This document shows positions 37,342 to 45,842 of a DNA stretch of 64,000 nt, in pieces (within the stretch, counting starts at the first letter, position 1; every line of letters begins with the position of its first letter). The stretch is taken from the NCBI RefSeq assembly GCF_016482785.1, contig NZ_JAEMXM010000020.1:35943-99942 (forward strand), in the 5' to 3' direction. This DNA is from Paenibacillus alkalitolerans (GTDB lineage Bacteria > Bacillota > Bacilli > Paenibacillales > YIM-B00363). The position numbers and the translations under genes are program-made. Under the pieces are notes generated by a model that was given only the letters and a program-made list of their open reading frames with translations, made no database searches and had not been told where the DNA came from.

Positions 37342-37422
37342 GGTTCGCACCCTCCGACGTGTTGAGTTGGCTGAACATGAGTAACATATTGTAGCGTTTC
37401 CTTTTTTGCGGACGGTCATTCG

Positions 37423-37460
37423 AAAACCCCTTCACCGCTGCATGATGCGACAAAGGGGGC
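37423..37460 (-). terminator. Terminator of the LOG-family gene
   Basis: Leftward CCCCTTTGTCGC and GCGGTGAAGGGG arms followed by TTTTCG, about 60 bp beyond the stop. Confidence 0.65.
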
Positions 37461-37517
37461 TTAGTTTCAAGAAATGAAGTTACTTATGAAAAAATGACTG
37501 TCTCCCATCGGTTCATT

Positions 37518-38120
37518 TCATTTTTTGAAGTTATTGCCGTCCATTTCCACCCACTTGTTCGTCTTCGGCGGCGGGACGAACGCCGCCAGCCGGTCCATCA
37601 GCCGTACCGGATCCTCATCGACGACGAGCAGTGCGGTTTGTGCAGCGGGGAGAAATCCGGCGTCCGACGCACGCCGGATAAATTCAACGAGCGGGTCGTA
37701 AAACCCCGCCGTATTCACAAGGCCCACGGGCTTCGCATGGATGCCGAGCTGGAGCCAGGAGACCGCTTCAAACAGCTCCTCGAACGTACCGTAGCCCCCC
37801 GGCAGGGCTACGAACGCATCCGCAAGGCTCGCCATCTTCGCCTTGCGCTCGCGCATGTCGGCCGTCTCGTGAAACTCCGTGAGGCCGGCATGCCGCATTT
37901 CGCCGCGGAACAGCTCCCGCGGCATAACCCCTACGGCGCGTCCGCCGCTCTCCAGCGCCGCATTCGCCACACGGCCCATCAGCCCCATGTTGGAGCCTCC
38001 GTACACCAACGTCAGGCCGCGGGCCGCGATTTCCGCGCCGAGCCGCGCAGCCGCCTCGGCGTATTCAGGCCGGTTCCCGGGATTGGAACCGGCAAACACA
38101 CAGACGCTTCTCATATCCAA
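37518..38120 (-). CDS. LOG-family nucleotide 5'-monophosphate phosphoribohydrolase
   Basis: A Rossmann-fold protein of 200 residues related to plant LOG (YvdD type). Key motifs are VCVFAGSNPGNRPEY near the start, LVYGGSNMGLMG near 40, the paired catalytic residues in MRERKAKM (about 90), and the LPGGYGTFEELFEAV signature near 105-119. The family cleaves the base from nucleoside monophosphates. TTG 38120 and ATG 38114 are both possible starts behind AGGAGGGG. It is read after the rRNA pseudouridine synthase gene with a 24-bp gap. Confidence 0.93.
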   Translation of the reverse strand: MDMRSVCVFAGSNPGNRPEYAEAAARLGAEIAARGLTLVYGGSNMGLMGRVANAALESGGRAVGVMPRELFRGEMRHAGLTEFHETADMRERKAKMASLADAFVALPGGYGTFEELFEAVSWLQLGIHAKPVGLVNTAGFYDPLVEFIRRASDAGFLPAAQTALLVVDEDPVRLMDRLAAFVPPPKTNKWVEMDGNNFKK

Positions 38121-38144
38121 GCGTCACCCCTCCTTGCTTCGGTA

Positions 38145-38930
38145 TTACCTTCGCGGACAACCTTCGGTTGCCTCCTTGCCGCCGTAATTGAGCAAGCCTT
38201 CCAATTCTTCGCCGGTCAACTCCCGCACCTCGCCCAATGCGAGACGCTCGTCCAACCGCAGGCTGCCCATCGATATCCTCTTTAAGTACGTGACCCTTTT
38301 TCCAACCGATTCAAACATACGCTTCACTTGATGAAACTTGCCTTCGGTAATCGTGAGCTCGATTTCCGACGTCCATTCGGGTTCGGAGCCCGGAGCTTGC
38401 CGGACGGAAAGCACGCGCAGCTCAGCCGGCAGCGTTACATACCCGTCGTCCAGCCTCACTCCGCGCGCGAACGCCTCGCCGTCCTCGTCCGTCACCCGTC
38501 CCGCCACCTTCGCGTAATACGTCTTCGGCACGTGCTTCTTGGGCGACAGAAGCCGGTGCGCCAGCCGGCCGTCGTTCGTCAGCAGCAGCAGCCCCTCCGT
38601 GTCTTTGTCGAGCCTCCCGACCGGAAACGGCTCGAACGCCGCATGCTCCGCCGCCAACAAATCGACGACCGTCTTGTCGCGCAAGTCCTCCGTCGCGGAG
38701 ACGACGCCCGCAGGCTTGTTCATCAATATGTAAATAAATTCTCTGTAGCGTACCCGTTCCCCGTCAACGTTCACTTCGTCGTTATACGGATCCACTTGAA
38801 GTCCGCTGTCTTTCGCAACTTTGCCGTTCACCGTTACGAGTCCCGCTTTTACGAGCTGCTTAATCTCGGTCCGCGTACCGTATCCTATGTGGCCCAGCAT
38901 TTTGTCCAGCCGTAGTTTTCCTTTCGCCAT
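38145..38930 (-). CDS. 16S rRNA pseudouridine synthase (RsuA type)
   Basis: A 261-residue pseudouridine synthase with an N-terminal S4 RNA-binding domain (LRLDKMLGHIGYGTRTEIKQ), KPAGVVSATED near 80, the catalytic Asp in PVGRLDKDTEGLLLLTNDGR (about 100-120), and the RsuA-type ITEGKFHQVKRMFESVGK near 200. It is expected to modify one uridine of 16S rRNA. ATG 38930 follows GAAGGAACGATCC. RluB-like 23S specificity cannot be excluded. Confidence 0.92.
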   Translation of the reverse strand: MAKGKLRLDKMLGHIGYGTRTEIKQLVKAGLVTVNGKVAKDSGLQVDPYNDEVNVDGERVRYREFIYILMNKPAGVVSATEDLRDKTVVDLLAAEHAAFEPFPVGRLDKDTEGLLLLTNDGRLAHRLLSPKKHVPKTYYAKVAGRVTDEDGEAFARGVRLDDGYVTLPAELRVLSVRQAPGSEPEWTSEIELTITEGKFHQVKRMFESVGKRVTYLKRISMGSLRLDERLALGEVRELTGEELEGLLNYGGKEATEGCPRR

Positions 38931-39043
38931 ATGGATCGTTCCTTCGCTTATGCCGATTGTCACGATTCGTTCATAGTGCCATTAACGAACATATAGTATA
39001 ATTGTAGTAATTTGAGACAAACCATACGAGGTGAGACGCAATT

Positions 39044-39580
39044 ATGAAATCCAGATCCCGATCCAAACCGATTATTACCCGCAAACTCGTTATTTATTTA
39101 GCCGTATTCGCCGTATTGGTGGCGGCGCTTGCCTTCGTGAACGCCCAATCGAACGTCGCCAGCAGCGACAATGTGTACGGCGTGCCGGCTTCGCAATTGT
39201 CCGACGCCACCCGGAAGACGCTCGACGATCCGAATTATCAGAACATCGTTTTGCCCGAGCAGCTGGATCAACGGATCGCAAACAAAGATTCGTTCTTTGT
39301 TTACTTCTTCTCTTCGACGTGCCCGTACTGCATGGAGACGACGCCGAAGCTGAACCCGATCATCGCCGAAGCCGGCGTGGACGTTCCGCAATTCAACCTC
39401 GAGGTGTATCAGGACGGTTTTTCCAAGTATAACATAGTGTATACGCCGACGCTTGTGTACTACGAGGACGGCGTCGAGAAGGACCGGATCGAAGGCGGCC
39501 TTGTGGACGGGAACGACATCAACACGGAAAAGACGTTCAAAGATTTCTTTGAGAAATATAAGGACAAAACGACGTCATGA
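39044..39580 (+). CDS. Membrane-tethered thioredoxin-like protein
   Basis: A 178-residue protein with one N-terminal membrane anchor (about 14-33) and an outside thioredoxin fold. The redox motif is SSTCPYCMETTP near 90-101 (C-P-Y-C), followed by the cis-Pro segment YTPTLVYYEDG near 135. It should reduce or form disulfides outside the membrane. ATG 39044 follows GAGGTGAG. The next gene overlaps by 4 bp and encodes a Cys-rich lipoprotein, a likely partner or substrate. Confidence 0.88.
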   Translation: MKSRSRSKPIITRKLVIYLAVFAVLVAALAFVNAQSNVASSDNVYGVPASQLSDATRKTLDDPNYQNIVLPEQLDQRIANKDSFFVYFFSSTCPYCMETTPKLNPIIAEAGVDVPQFNLEVYQDGFSKYNIVYTPTLVYYEDGVEKDRIEGGLVDGNDINTEKTFKDFFEKYKDKTTS

Positions 39581-40059
39581 TTCGAAAAGCGATGCATTAT
39601 CGTAAGTTATGGAGTGTGGCGGGCATTGTATTGATCGGCCTGTTCGTTCTCGGCGGCTGCACCGGCGGCGGCAATGATGCCGGGCACGGCGGGCATACGG
39701 GACACGCGCAAATTCCGGACAATTTCGAAACGACGGCTTCCGCCGACGTGCTTCCATCTTTCCTGGAATCGTTCTCCCCCACGACGAAGGATCTGTACGC
39801 TAAGGCGGACGCTCATGCGGACGTGTTGAAGGAGCTTAACTGTTATTGCGGCTGCATGGAGTACAATGATCCGCATGATTCCTTATATCGGTGCTTTATT
39901 GCGGAGAAAAATGCGGACGGCGTCACATGGACCGACCATGGCGCGTTGTGCGGAGTATGCATGATGGAAATCCGCGACGCCGTCAATATGGCCGAAGACG
40001 GCAAGAGCCTGGACGAAATTAAAGCCCACATCGACGGCACGTACGGCGGCGGTGTGTAA
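39577..40059 (+). CDS. PCYCGC-motif lipoprotein
   Basis: A 160-residue lipoprotein. The signal peptide ends LFVLGGC (lipid Cys near 28), followed by a His/Gly-rich stretch (GHGGHTGHAQ). The hallmark NCYCGCMEYNDPHDSLYRCF is near 87-106, with further cysteines in GALCGVCMMEI. The family (PCYCGC) is found in Bacillales; metal or disulfide roles are suspected, not shown. The start overlaps the thioredoxin-like gene's stop (ATGA), so the two are coupled. Confidence 0.88.
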   Translation: MIRKAMHYRKLWSVAGIVLIGLFVLGGCTGGGNDAGHGGHTGHAQIPDNFETTASADVLPSFLESFSPTTKDLYAKADAHADVLKELNCYCGCMEYNDPHDSLYRCFIAEKNADGVTWTDHGALCGVCMMEIRDAVNMAEDGKSLDEIKAHIDGTYGGGV

Positions 40060-40127
40060 TTTTTGCACAACATTATCCCATAATTACCAATACACTCCTT
40101 ATAATAAGTAAAGGAGGGGTTTCTTTT

Positions 40128-40205
40128 TTGAGGAGATTATCTTTGGCGTTTTTGTTAGTTATTGCTGCCGCTTTTTTGTCCGGCAAAACGGCGAGTGGAA
40201 AGTGA
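40128..40205 (+). CDS. Possible 25-residue hydrophobic peptide in its own small transcription unit
   Basis: TTG 40128 follows AAGGAGGGG by 8 nt and encodes MRRLSLAFLLVIAAAFLSGK plus TASGK: a positively charged start and a hydrophobic core like a signal peptide. A -10 TATAAT lies at 40100-40105 and a perfect terminator at 40328-40366. A GTG overlapping the stop opens a 15-codon second frame (SRDWNQRLDPKTLE). The pair could be one frameshifted gene of about 40 residues or two coupled peptides. No family recognised. Confidence 0.4.
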   Translation: MRRLSLAFLLVIAAAFLSGKTASGK

Positions 40206-40327
40206 GCAGAGATTGGAATCAGCGCCTTGATCCGAAAACGTTGGAATAAGGAGAGGGACCTTTATACCCGTTGCAACAACTATGTACATGACTCCGGTTA
40301 CGATATTGTAAGCCCGTTATTGGCGGA

Positions 40328-40366
40328 CCCTTAATGCAACCAGTGTGTTTGCATTAAGGGTTTATG
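40328..40366 (+). terminator. Perfect 12-bp terminator in the gap 40206-40409
   Basis: CCCTTAATGCAA and TTGCATTAAGGG arms with a 9-nt loop, then TTTATG. It would end the transcript of the small peptide unit. The rest of the gap holds nothing I recognise. Confidence 0.75.
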
Positions 40367-40409
40367 CCTCATATGTTCATTCCCATCATAACCTGCAAAG
40401 AAGCTCCTC

Positions 40410-42887
40410 TTAGAAAGGTAGATGTTTCTTAGGAGGCCACCACGATGGAACATTTAGTGGCGGTATGCTGCCCACGCTCGAAATAAGTTCATTGGCAGCG
40501 TTGAAAACCGACTTCCCCCAATTCCCTGCTTCATCCCAAATCTCAAGTTCTTTTTTGCCGCCAATGTACTCCAAATAATTTTTAAGCGGGTTACCGGCTG
40601 ACGTGACATTCAAATGATACTTTATGCCAGGAGCAGGACTCCACCATTCTTTGTAAGTCAAATCGTCAAGAGAAACGTTAATCCGTTCAATCATTTTGTC
40701 GGCCGTTCCAATCTTGTTGGACCAAACCCCTTTCCAATATTTATAATTTCCACGATTATAATATTCTTGTAATAACTTTTGATCCCAACCAATTTCCATT
40801 ACTTGCATTAATTTATCGCGTGCCATACTGGAGTCTGACCAAACGCGTTTCCAATATTCTTGAAACTCCGTATTCCAGAACTCCTGAGTTGTTATGTCTC
40901 CAAAAGAGATTTTAAACCTCTCGATCATCTTATCGGCCGTTCCGGTTGCATCTGACCAAACACCTTTCCAATACTTTTCAATTTTATTCCAATGCTCAAC
41001 AACCATTTGTCCGTTCGGGAGTATATTGAATTTATACAGGAATTTCCCTGCGCGATCCAACACGGCTTTACTAACTAATTGCTTGAATCGAAATAATTCA
41101 GATGTATATTCGAGGGAGTCGTTCCATATTTCCCTCAGGGTCTCCCCAGCATGGTTTACTGTCTTTCTAGCATAAATGCCAAGATCACGGAAGTCATCCT
41201 TTATACCCTTCAAAAACTCAAGCAGTGCATCTCTTGCTGATCGCATAAACATGTGCAACCAGTCATCCGGAATGATGATCGTTGTTGGTCTTAGCGGAGA
41301 ACCTTTCTCCGCCAGTCCGTCCAGAACCAAGTAATCGAGGCGAGAGGATTCCCTGCCATCGGGAGATTCCCGATCCGGTTTATCCACCCAGTCATTATAT
41401 TTAGTTGGCCCATAAGCAAACTCCCACCAGTGCCAAGTATCATGAGTTTCAAATCGTGTGAGTTGTTGGCGTAATGTGAATACATCATCGGATAACCACG
41501 CCCATAGACCGTTCGGATTCCCGACAAACTTCAAATACTGAAAAAATTCTTGTACGGATGGATTCAAAAGGGGCCTTAATTCGAACCGAGTCTCGCACTC
41601 CACGGCAAAGGACCAGACTGTATAACTAATCTCACTCTCGCCCGTTGCTTTGAGCAACTGTTGAGTTCCCAAGAAAGTAACGGCTTCAACCCAAATTGAA
41701 CCGTCTAACCAAGGGAGTACGCGTCTCATAGCCAGGTTCAGTATCGATCGCCATTTGTCTCGTTGCAGGATTGCAAAAGAACCAAGAACCTTTTCAATCA
41801 TTTGTTCTAAGAAGTATACCGCTTGAGAAGTTCTATAATCGTCAAGTAAAACACTATGGCGGATGTACTTTATTACCAACATCTTGAATCTATCCACAAC
41901 TGCTCTGCGTTGATTTGCCGGCACACCGACCTTAAAGACTCCTTCCACTTTTCCTTGTTTCCAATTATCGGGACCTAATTGAATGCTATAGGGATATTCA
42001 AACACTAATTTCTCCAGTACATATTCGAGACCATTTGCTGCAAACTCTGCAAAATAGGGAGCAGCGATATCATAAATCGTCTTCTTGAGATCGGGAAGCA
42101 TGCCTCGTAACCAAATGTTCCAACGATTTGTCCAGATACCCATTGTTTCCGCAACGTTTTGTAAAGCTATAATCTCGTGAGGCAATAATTGGAAAGACTC
42201 CGGGCCCTTAAACATGACCCGTCCTCCGTCCTCCTCAAAAATGTGCTTATAGTATTTTTTCCCGCCAATTGTATCAAATTCAAATTCACCTGGTATGTAG
42301 TTATAGTGTGTCCTCCACTGGGATTGCGGATCGTTTAAATAATCTCCCCATTTTTTAATTAAATCACGAGCAATCGTTCGTACCTCATCATCACTATTTG
42401 GACATATGTAGCTGTAATAACATGCCGCTACTATAGCTCCAAAGCTATCTTTCGTCAGCGGGCTCACTCGTAGGAAATCATGATTTTTTGAGAACTCCTG
42501 TTTTAATGGATGGCGGATCGGATGCTTTTTAAAGCCAACATCTTCATTTCCCCAACTTTGTTCTTTTAGAGTCCATAATAATGCTTTGAGTTTCTTGTTT
42601 GCGTTAATTGACTCCCAGGTATCTTGGCTGTAGTTCCCGGTTGCTAACGCCACTGCCGCGATTGCAGTAAATAAAGTTGCTTCGCCAAGTGATGTCGGGA
42701 GTTTATTCCTGTAATCAACGATATAGCCATAGCCATCGAGGAAACCTCTTTTATTAAAGATGATGTCCCTCATGTAAAGCGTTTCCTTACGTACGTTGAA
42801 CCGATAGTCAGGAGGAGCATACGGAATCTGAAATAAATTCTGAGGTATGTTTCCTCCAGGGTGCAAGGATGGCGCGTCCTGTAACAT
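40410..42887 (-). CDS. Large AT-rich orphan protein with C-terminal tandem repeats
   Basis: An 825-residue protein from ATG 42887 (AAGGAGATAATTCC upstream; the frame extends to 42983). It lacks a signal peptide and membrane segments. The N-terminal 300 residues are helical with SLGEATLFTAIAAVALATGN and LTKDSFGAIVAACYYSYICP, suggestive of an alpha/alpha barrel but not decisive. The C-terminal part has three repeats of about 44 residues with the pattern YWKxVWSD/N then DKMIER or DKLMQV (about 650-780). Base composition is visibly more AT-rich than its neighbours, pointing to transfer. It stands alone between convergent and co-directional terminators. No function can be named. Confidence 0.8.
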   Translation of the reverse strand: MLQDAPSLHPGGNIPQNLFQIPYAPPDYRFNVRKETLYMRDIIFNKRGFLDGYGYIVDYRNKLPTSLGEATLFTAIAAVALATGNYSQDTWESINANKKLKALLWTLKEQSWGNEDVGFKKHPIRHPLKQEFSKNHDFLRVSPLTKDSFGAIVAACYYSYICPNSDDEVRTIARDLIKKWGDYLNDPQSQWRTHYNYIPGEFEFDTIGGKKYYKHIFEEDGGRVMFKGPESFQLLPHEIIALQNVAETMGIWTNRWNIWLRGMLPDLKKTIYDIAAPYFAEFAANGLEYVLEKLVFEYPYSIQLGPDNWKQGKVEGVFKVGVPANQRRAVVDRFKMLVIKYIRHSVLLDDYRTSQAVYFLEQMIEKVLGSFAILQRDKWRSILNLAMRRVLPWLDGSIWVEAVTFLGTQQLLKATGESEISYTVWSFAVECETRFELRPLLNPSVQEFFQYLKFVGNPNGLWAWLSDDVFTLRQQLTRFETHDTWHWWEFAYGPTKYNDWVDKPDRESPDGRESSRLDYLVLDGLAEKGSPLRPTTIIIPDDWLHMFMRSARDALLEFLKGIKDDFRDLGIYARKTVNHAGETLREIWNDSLEYTSELFRFKQLVSKAVLDRAGKFLYKFNILPNGQMVVEHWNKIEKYWKGVWSDATGTADKMIERFKISFGDITTQEFWNTEFQEYWKRVWSDSSMARDKLMQVMEIGWDQKLLQEYYNRGNYKYWKGVWSNKIGTADKMIERINVSLDDLTYKEWWSPAPGIKYHLNVTSAGNPLKNYLEYIGGKKELEIWDEAGNWGKSVFNAANELISSVGSIPPLNVPSWWPPKKHLPF

Positions 42888-43007
42888 CGGAATTATCTCC
42901 TTTTTAGTGGTTGGTGATAATAACGTGCTCAGAAAATGGGATATTATGTATGAAGGACAAAATTTCCATTTAGGTTGGGACAATGATCGAGATTAGCTCA
43001 ATTTGTT

Positions 43008-43057
43008 CAAAAAAAAAAAATAAACTGCCCTCTCCAACGTATGTGTTGGGAGGGCAG
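43008..43057 (-). terminator. Terminator of the pyrD-alarmone synthetase-DUF309 unit
   Basis: Leftward CTGCCCTCCCAAC pairs with GTTGGAGAGGGCAG (one mismatch) and is followed by TTTATTTTTTTTTTT, a very strong intrinsic terminator. Confidence 0.9.
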
Positions 43058-43063
43058 TCGTAT

Positions 43064-43480
43064 TTATTCGCCGTGATCGGCGTCCGGCCGGAATGAAGCG
43101 ACAAGCTGCGCCAAGTCCGGATCGACGATGCTTATGTCCAAATCGCGAAAAGGAAACGCCTTCTCATGATGCCGCTCAAGCTTCGCCAGATGCTCTTTAG
43201 TGTCGGCCAACAGCTGTGCGAGGTTAATGCCGAGAACGAGCGGTTCCCGGTTATCCAGCTTGGCGATCGCCGCCGTCAGCAGCTTAACCCCGCCGTCGAT
43301 GTTGCCGTTCCGGTGATGATGCAGCCCCACGGCCACCTGCAGCAAGCCTTGATAGAGCGGATCGCGCCCCTCTTCCAACCACAAAGCCTCCATCACCTCG
43401 TGGCATTCGAAGTAATCCCTTTCCACATTAAAATAGTAAACGAATGCCACATATAACGGGTCATAGCGGGAATTAGTCAC
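43064..43480 (-). CDS. DUF309 family protein
   Basis: A 138-residue helical protein. The family motif is YFNVERDYFECHEVMEALWL (about 16-35) with conserved E and H residues, then GLLQVAVGLHHHRNGNIDGG (about 48-67). GTG 43480 overlaps the alarmone synthetase stop (GTGA), indicating coupling. DUF309 proteins are widespread in Bacillales and cyanobacteria; their role is unknown, though the E/H residues suggest metal or nucleophile chemistry. Confidence 0.88.
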   Translation of the reverse strand: MTNSRYDPLYVAFVYYFNVERDYFECHEVMEALWLEEGRDPLYQGLLQVAVGLHHHRNGNIDGGVKLLTAAIAKLDNREPLVLGINLAQLLADTKEHLAKLERHHEKAFPFRDLDISIVDPDLAQLVASFRPDADHGE

Positions 43481-44283
43481 GTTGAGCCTCTCTCTTTCTT
43501 GGCGATCGCAAGGGCGGATTGAATTTCCACGGATAGCTCTCTTAACAGCCTTGCATCCTCCAATCCCCACAGCTCGTTAAACCGCACTTGGAACTGTTGG
43601 GCTTCTTTCGCCATGTTATAAAAATACATCTCTTGAATATCGTTTAACACTTGCGTCACGAGCGCCGATTGATCCTCGAACAGCTTCTGCGCCTCCACGA
43701 TTTCTTCTCGGATCGACGACATTTCCTCATCGAGGCGGAAGGCGGCTTCGGCGGCGTTTTGCAGGCGGTCTTGGATGTGCTCCGGCAAATTGCTCTTAAA
43801 CTTATAGCTTAGCGAGTGCTCGATCGTCGCCCAGAAGTTCATCGCGAGCGTCCGGATTTGGATTTCGGCGAGTATCGCTTTCATTCCGAGGGCCGTCTGC
43901 ACGGGATACTCCAAGATCATATGATAACTGCGGTATCCGCTAGGCTTGTTGTTGCGGATATAGTCTTTCTCGTACACAACCTTCATGTCTTTCCGCTCGC
44001 GGATAAATTCGGCCATCTGCTCGATATCTTCGACGAATTGGCACATGATCCGTATGCCCGCGATATCTTCGATGCCTTCTTCGATTTTGTCCATCGGCAC
44101 ATCAAGTCTTTTGGCCTTGTCGAGAATGCTTGAAACCTTCTTCACGCGGCCGGTGACGAACTCGATCGGCGAATATTCCTCGCGCTTCTTCATCTCCACG
44201 CGCATCGCCTTGAATTTCACCTTCAATTCTTCCACCGCTTGCTCGTACGGAATCAGAAATTTGCCCCAGTCTCTTCCGTCCAT
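43477..44283 (-). CDS. Small alarmone synthetase, (p)ppGpp synthase (RelQ/YjbM type)
   Basis: A 268-residue single-domain RelA/SpoT synthetase. Seen are RVKKVSSILDKAKR (about 46), DIAGIRIMCQFVEDIEQMA (about 73), KDYIRNNKPSGYRSYHMILE (about 106), and LAEIQIRTLAMNFWATIEHS (about 138) with the E-x-Q pyrophosphate-transfer motif. The long helical C-terminus is typical for this type, which forms tetramers. ATG 44283 follows GGAGGGTTACGGCA. No hydrolase domain is present. Confidence 0.94.
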   Translation of the reverse strand: MDGRDWGKFLIPYEQAVEELKVKFKAMRVEMKKREEYSPIEFVTGRVKKVSSILDKAKRLDVPMDKIEEGIEDIAGIRIMCQFVEDIEQMAEFIRERKDMKVVYEKDYIRNNKPSGYRSYHMILEYPVQTALGMKAILAEIQIRTLAMNFWATIEHSLSYKFKSNLPEHIQDRLQNAAEAAFRLDEEMSSIREEIVEAQKLFEDQSALVTQVLNDIQEMYFYNMAKEAQQFQVRFNELWGLEDARLLRELSVEIQSALAIAKKERGST

Positions 44284-44340
44284 TGCCGTAACCCTCCAAT
44301 AGCCGTCAAACTGTGTCGCTGCGGCCGGGAGTTTCAGCAC

Positions 44341-45435
44341 TTATGCGTCGCGCCCCACCGCTTCCGACAGGCGCTTGTATCCGTCTGCTTTTACTCGGTT
44401 ATGGAGGCCTTCCGCAATAGCGCGTACAAGCCCCGGACCTTCGTATATAAGCGCCGTGTACACTTGCACCAGTGATGCCCCGGCCCGTATCTTTTCATAT
44501 GCGTCATCCGCCGTAAAAATTCCCCCGGAACCGATGATCGGGAGCGTTCCGCCGGTGAGGCGGTACACTTGGCGGATAATTTCGGTAGAACGTTGTTTCA
44601 ATGGTTTGCCGCTCAGGCCTCCCGCTTCGCTCGCGTTAGGATGCGTCAAGCCGTCGCGCGAAAGCGTCGTGTTTGTGGCGATGATGCCGTCGACGCCTGC
44701 CGTCTGCACCGCTTGGACGGTGCTTGCGAGCTCTTCCTCCGTCAGGTCCGGCGCAATCTTCACGAATACCGGCTTCAGCGGAGTATGCGGTTTTTGCGCG
44801 GCCAGCTCGGCGCGCTCCCGCAGCACCGCTTCGAGCAGTTTAAGCATCTCGTCGCCGTGCTGCAGGTTCCGCAGCCCCGGCGTGTTCGGCGAGCTGACGT
44901 TGACTACGAACGCGTCGCCGCAGTCGTACAGGATGCGCAGATTCGCCGTATAATCCTCGTGCGCCAGCTCGTTGGGCGTCGTTTTGTTTTTGCCGATGTT
45001 GACGAACAGCGGCACAGGCAAGCTGGAGCGCTCCAGGTTGCGCGCCATCGCTTCCGCCCCCACGTTATTGAAGCCCATCCGGTTGATGAGGGCTTCGTCC
45101 GCCGGGAGGCGGAACAGCCGGGGCGTGTCGTTGCCCGGCTGCGGCTTCGGCGTTACGGTGCCGACCTCCACGAAGCCGAAGCCGATCGCGGCGAAGCCGT
45201 CCGCCGCCGCGCCGTTCTTGTCGAGCCCGGCCGACAAGCCGATCGGGTGCGGGAAGCGCAGCCCGCACAGCTCGGTTTCAAGTTCCGGCATCGGCGGAAC
45301 TCCGCAAATCGCGCGAATCGCCGCGAGCGTTCCCGGTATGCGGGCGGCGCGGCTTAAGCCGCCGATCGTAAGGTGATGCGCGCGCTCCGGATCCATCCGG
45401 AACAGCAGCGGCTTCGCAATTCGTGTGTAAAGCAT
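44341..45435 (-). CDS. pyrD: Dihydroorotate dehydrogenase (quinone), class 2
   Basis: PyrD oxidises dihydroorotate to orotate at the membrane in pyrimidine synthesis. At 364 residues with an N-terminal extension (YTRIAKPLLFRMDPERAHHL) it is the class 2, quinone-dependent type. Markers are FPHPIGLSAGLDKNGAAADG (about 68), NRMGFNNVGAEAMA (about 115), NVSSPNTPGLRNLQ (about 180, catalytic Ser region) and IGSGGIFTADDAYEKIRAGA (about 308). Most Bacillus use class 1B, so a class 2 enzyme is a useful lineage marker. ATG 45435 follows GGGGAAAACATTC. Confidence 0.95.
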   Translation of the reverse strand: MLYTRIAKPLLFRMDPERAHHLTIGGLSRAARIPGTLAAIRAICGVPPMPELETELCGLRFPHPIGLSAGLDKNGAAADGFAAIGFGFVEVGTVTPKPQPGNDTPRLFRLPADEALINRMGFNNVGAEAMARNLERSSLPVPLFVNIGKNKTTPNELAHEDYTANLRILYDCGDAFVVNVSSPNTPGLRNLQHGDEMLKLLEAVLRERAELAAQKPHTPLKPVFVKIAPDLTEEELASTVQAVQTAGVDGIIATNTTLSRDGLTHPNASEAGGLSGKPLKQRSTEIIRQVYRLTGGTLPIIGSGGIFTADDAYEKIRAGASLVQVYTALIYEGPGLVRAIAEGLHNRVKADGYKRLSEAVGRDA

Positions 45436-45624
45436 GAATGTTTTCCCCGTTTCAACAATAAGCAGTCAATAGTACAAGTGTAAAAGTTTTTCCATGAAAA
45501 AGAAAGAGCGTTCCCTCAAAATGGTGTGCCGCCCCAAAAAACAAGCCGTTGAAGGGAGGAATTGAAACGTTTACAATAGAGTGTGCCAAGAAATTATTTT
45601 GTATTTTACGGAGAGATGATATGT

Positions 45625-45768
45625 ATGGCCAAATGGAAAACGACTCCCCCCGCCCGCAAAACGCAGAAGAATAAGGAAGGCAACAAAAAAGCGCTGCAAA
45701 TCGCCGCTATCGCTCTCGGCGTGTTGATCGTCATTCTCGGCGCACTCATTGTGTTTACGAATAATTGA
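45625..45768 (+). CDS. Small single-pass membrane protein
   Basis: A 47-residue protein: a Lys-rich cytoplasmic start (MAKWKTTPPARKTQKNKEGN) and one C-terminal membrane helix (LQIAAIALGVLIVILGALIV). ATG 45625 is chosen because GGAGAG lies 9 nt upstream; an earlier in-frame ATG abuts that site. It is divergent from pyrD, and a bidirectional-looking terminator follows. Function unknown. Confidence 0.7.
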   Translation: MAKWKTTPPARKTQKNKEGNKKALQIAAIALGVLIVILGALIVFTNN

Positions 45769-45792
45769 GGGTCAAAAAACACGTACAAGAAA

Positions 45793-45838
45793 AGCCGCTC
45801 AGTTCGGTGCTGCATCCGAAAATTGAGCGGCTATTTTT
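45793..45838. terminator. Terminator shared by the small membrane protein and the FecR gene
   Basis: AGCCGCTCA and TGAGCGGCT arms with an inner TTCGG/CCGAA pairing; T-run on the rightward side and A-rich on the left, so it can serve both convergent genes. Confidence 0.85.
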
Positions 45839-45842
45839 AGTT

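Noticed and set aside
36202..37365. 387-codon frame opposite the three-domain acidic protein
   Set aside because: The minus-strand gene has a proper GTG start with ribosome binding site and acidic composition; the plus frame is its antisense.
45559..45580. cre box upstream of the small membrane protein
   Set aside because: The best match (TTGAAACGTTTACA) has two mismatches at fixed positions and no catabolic gene follows.
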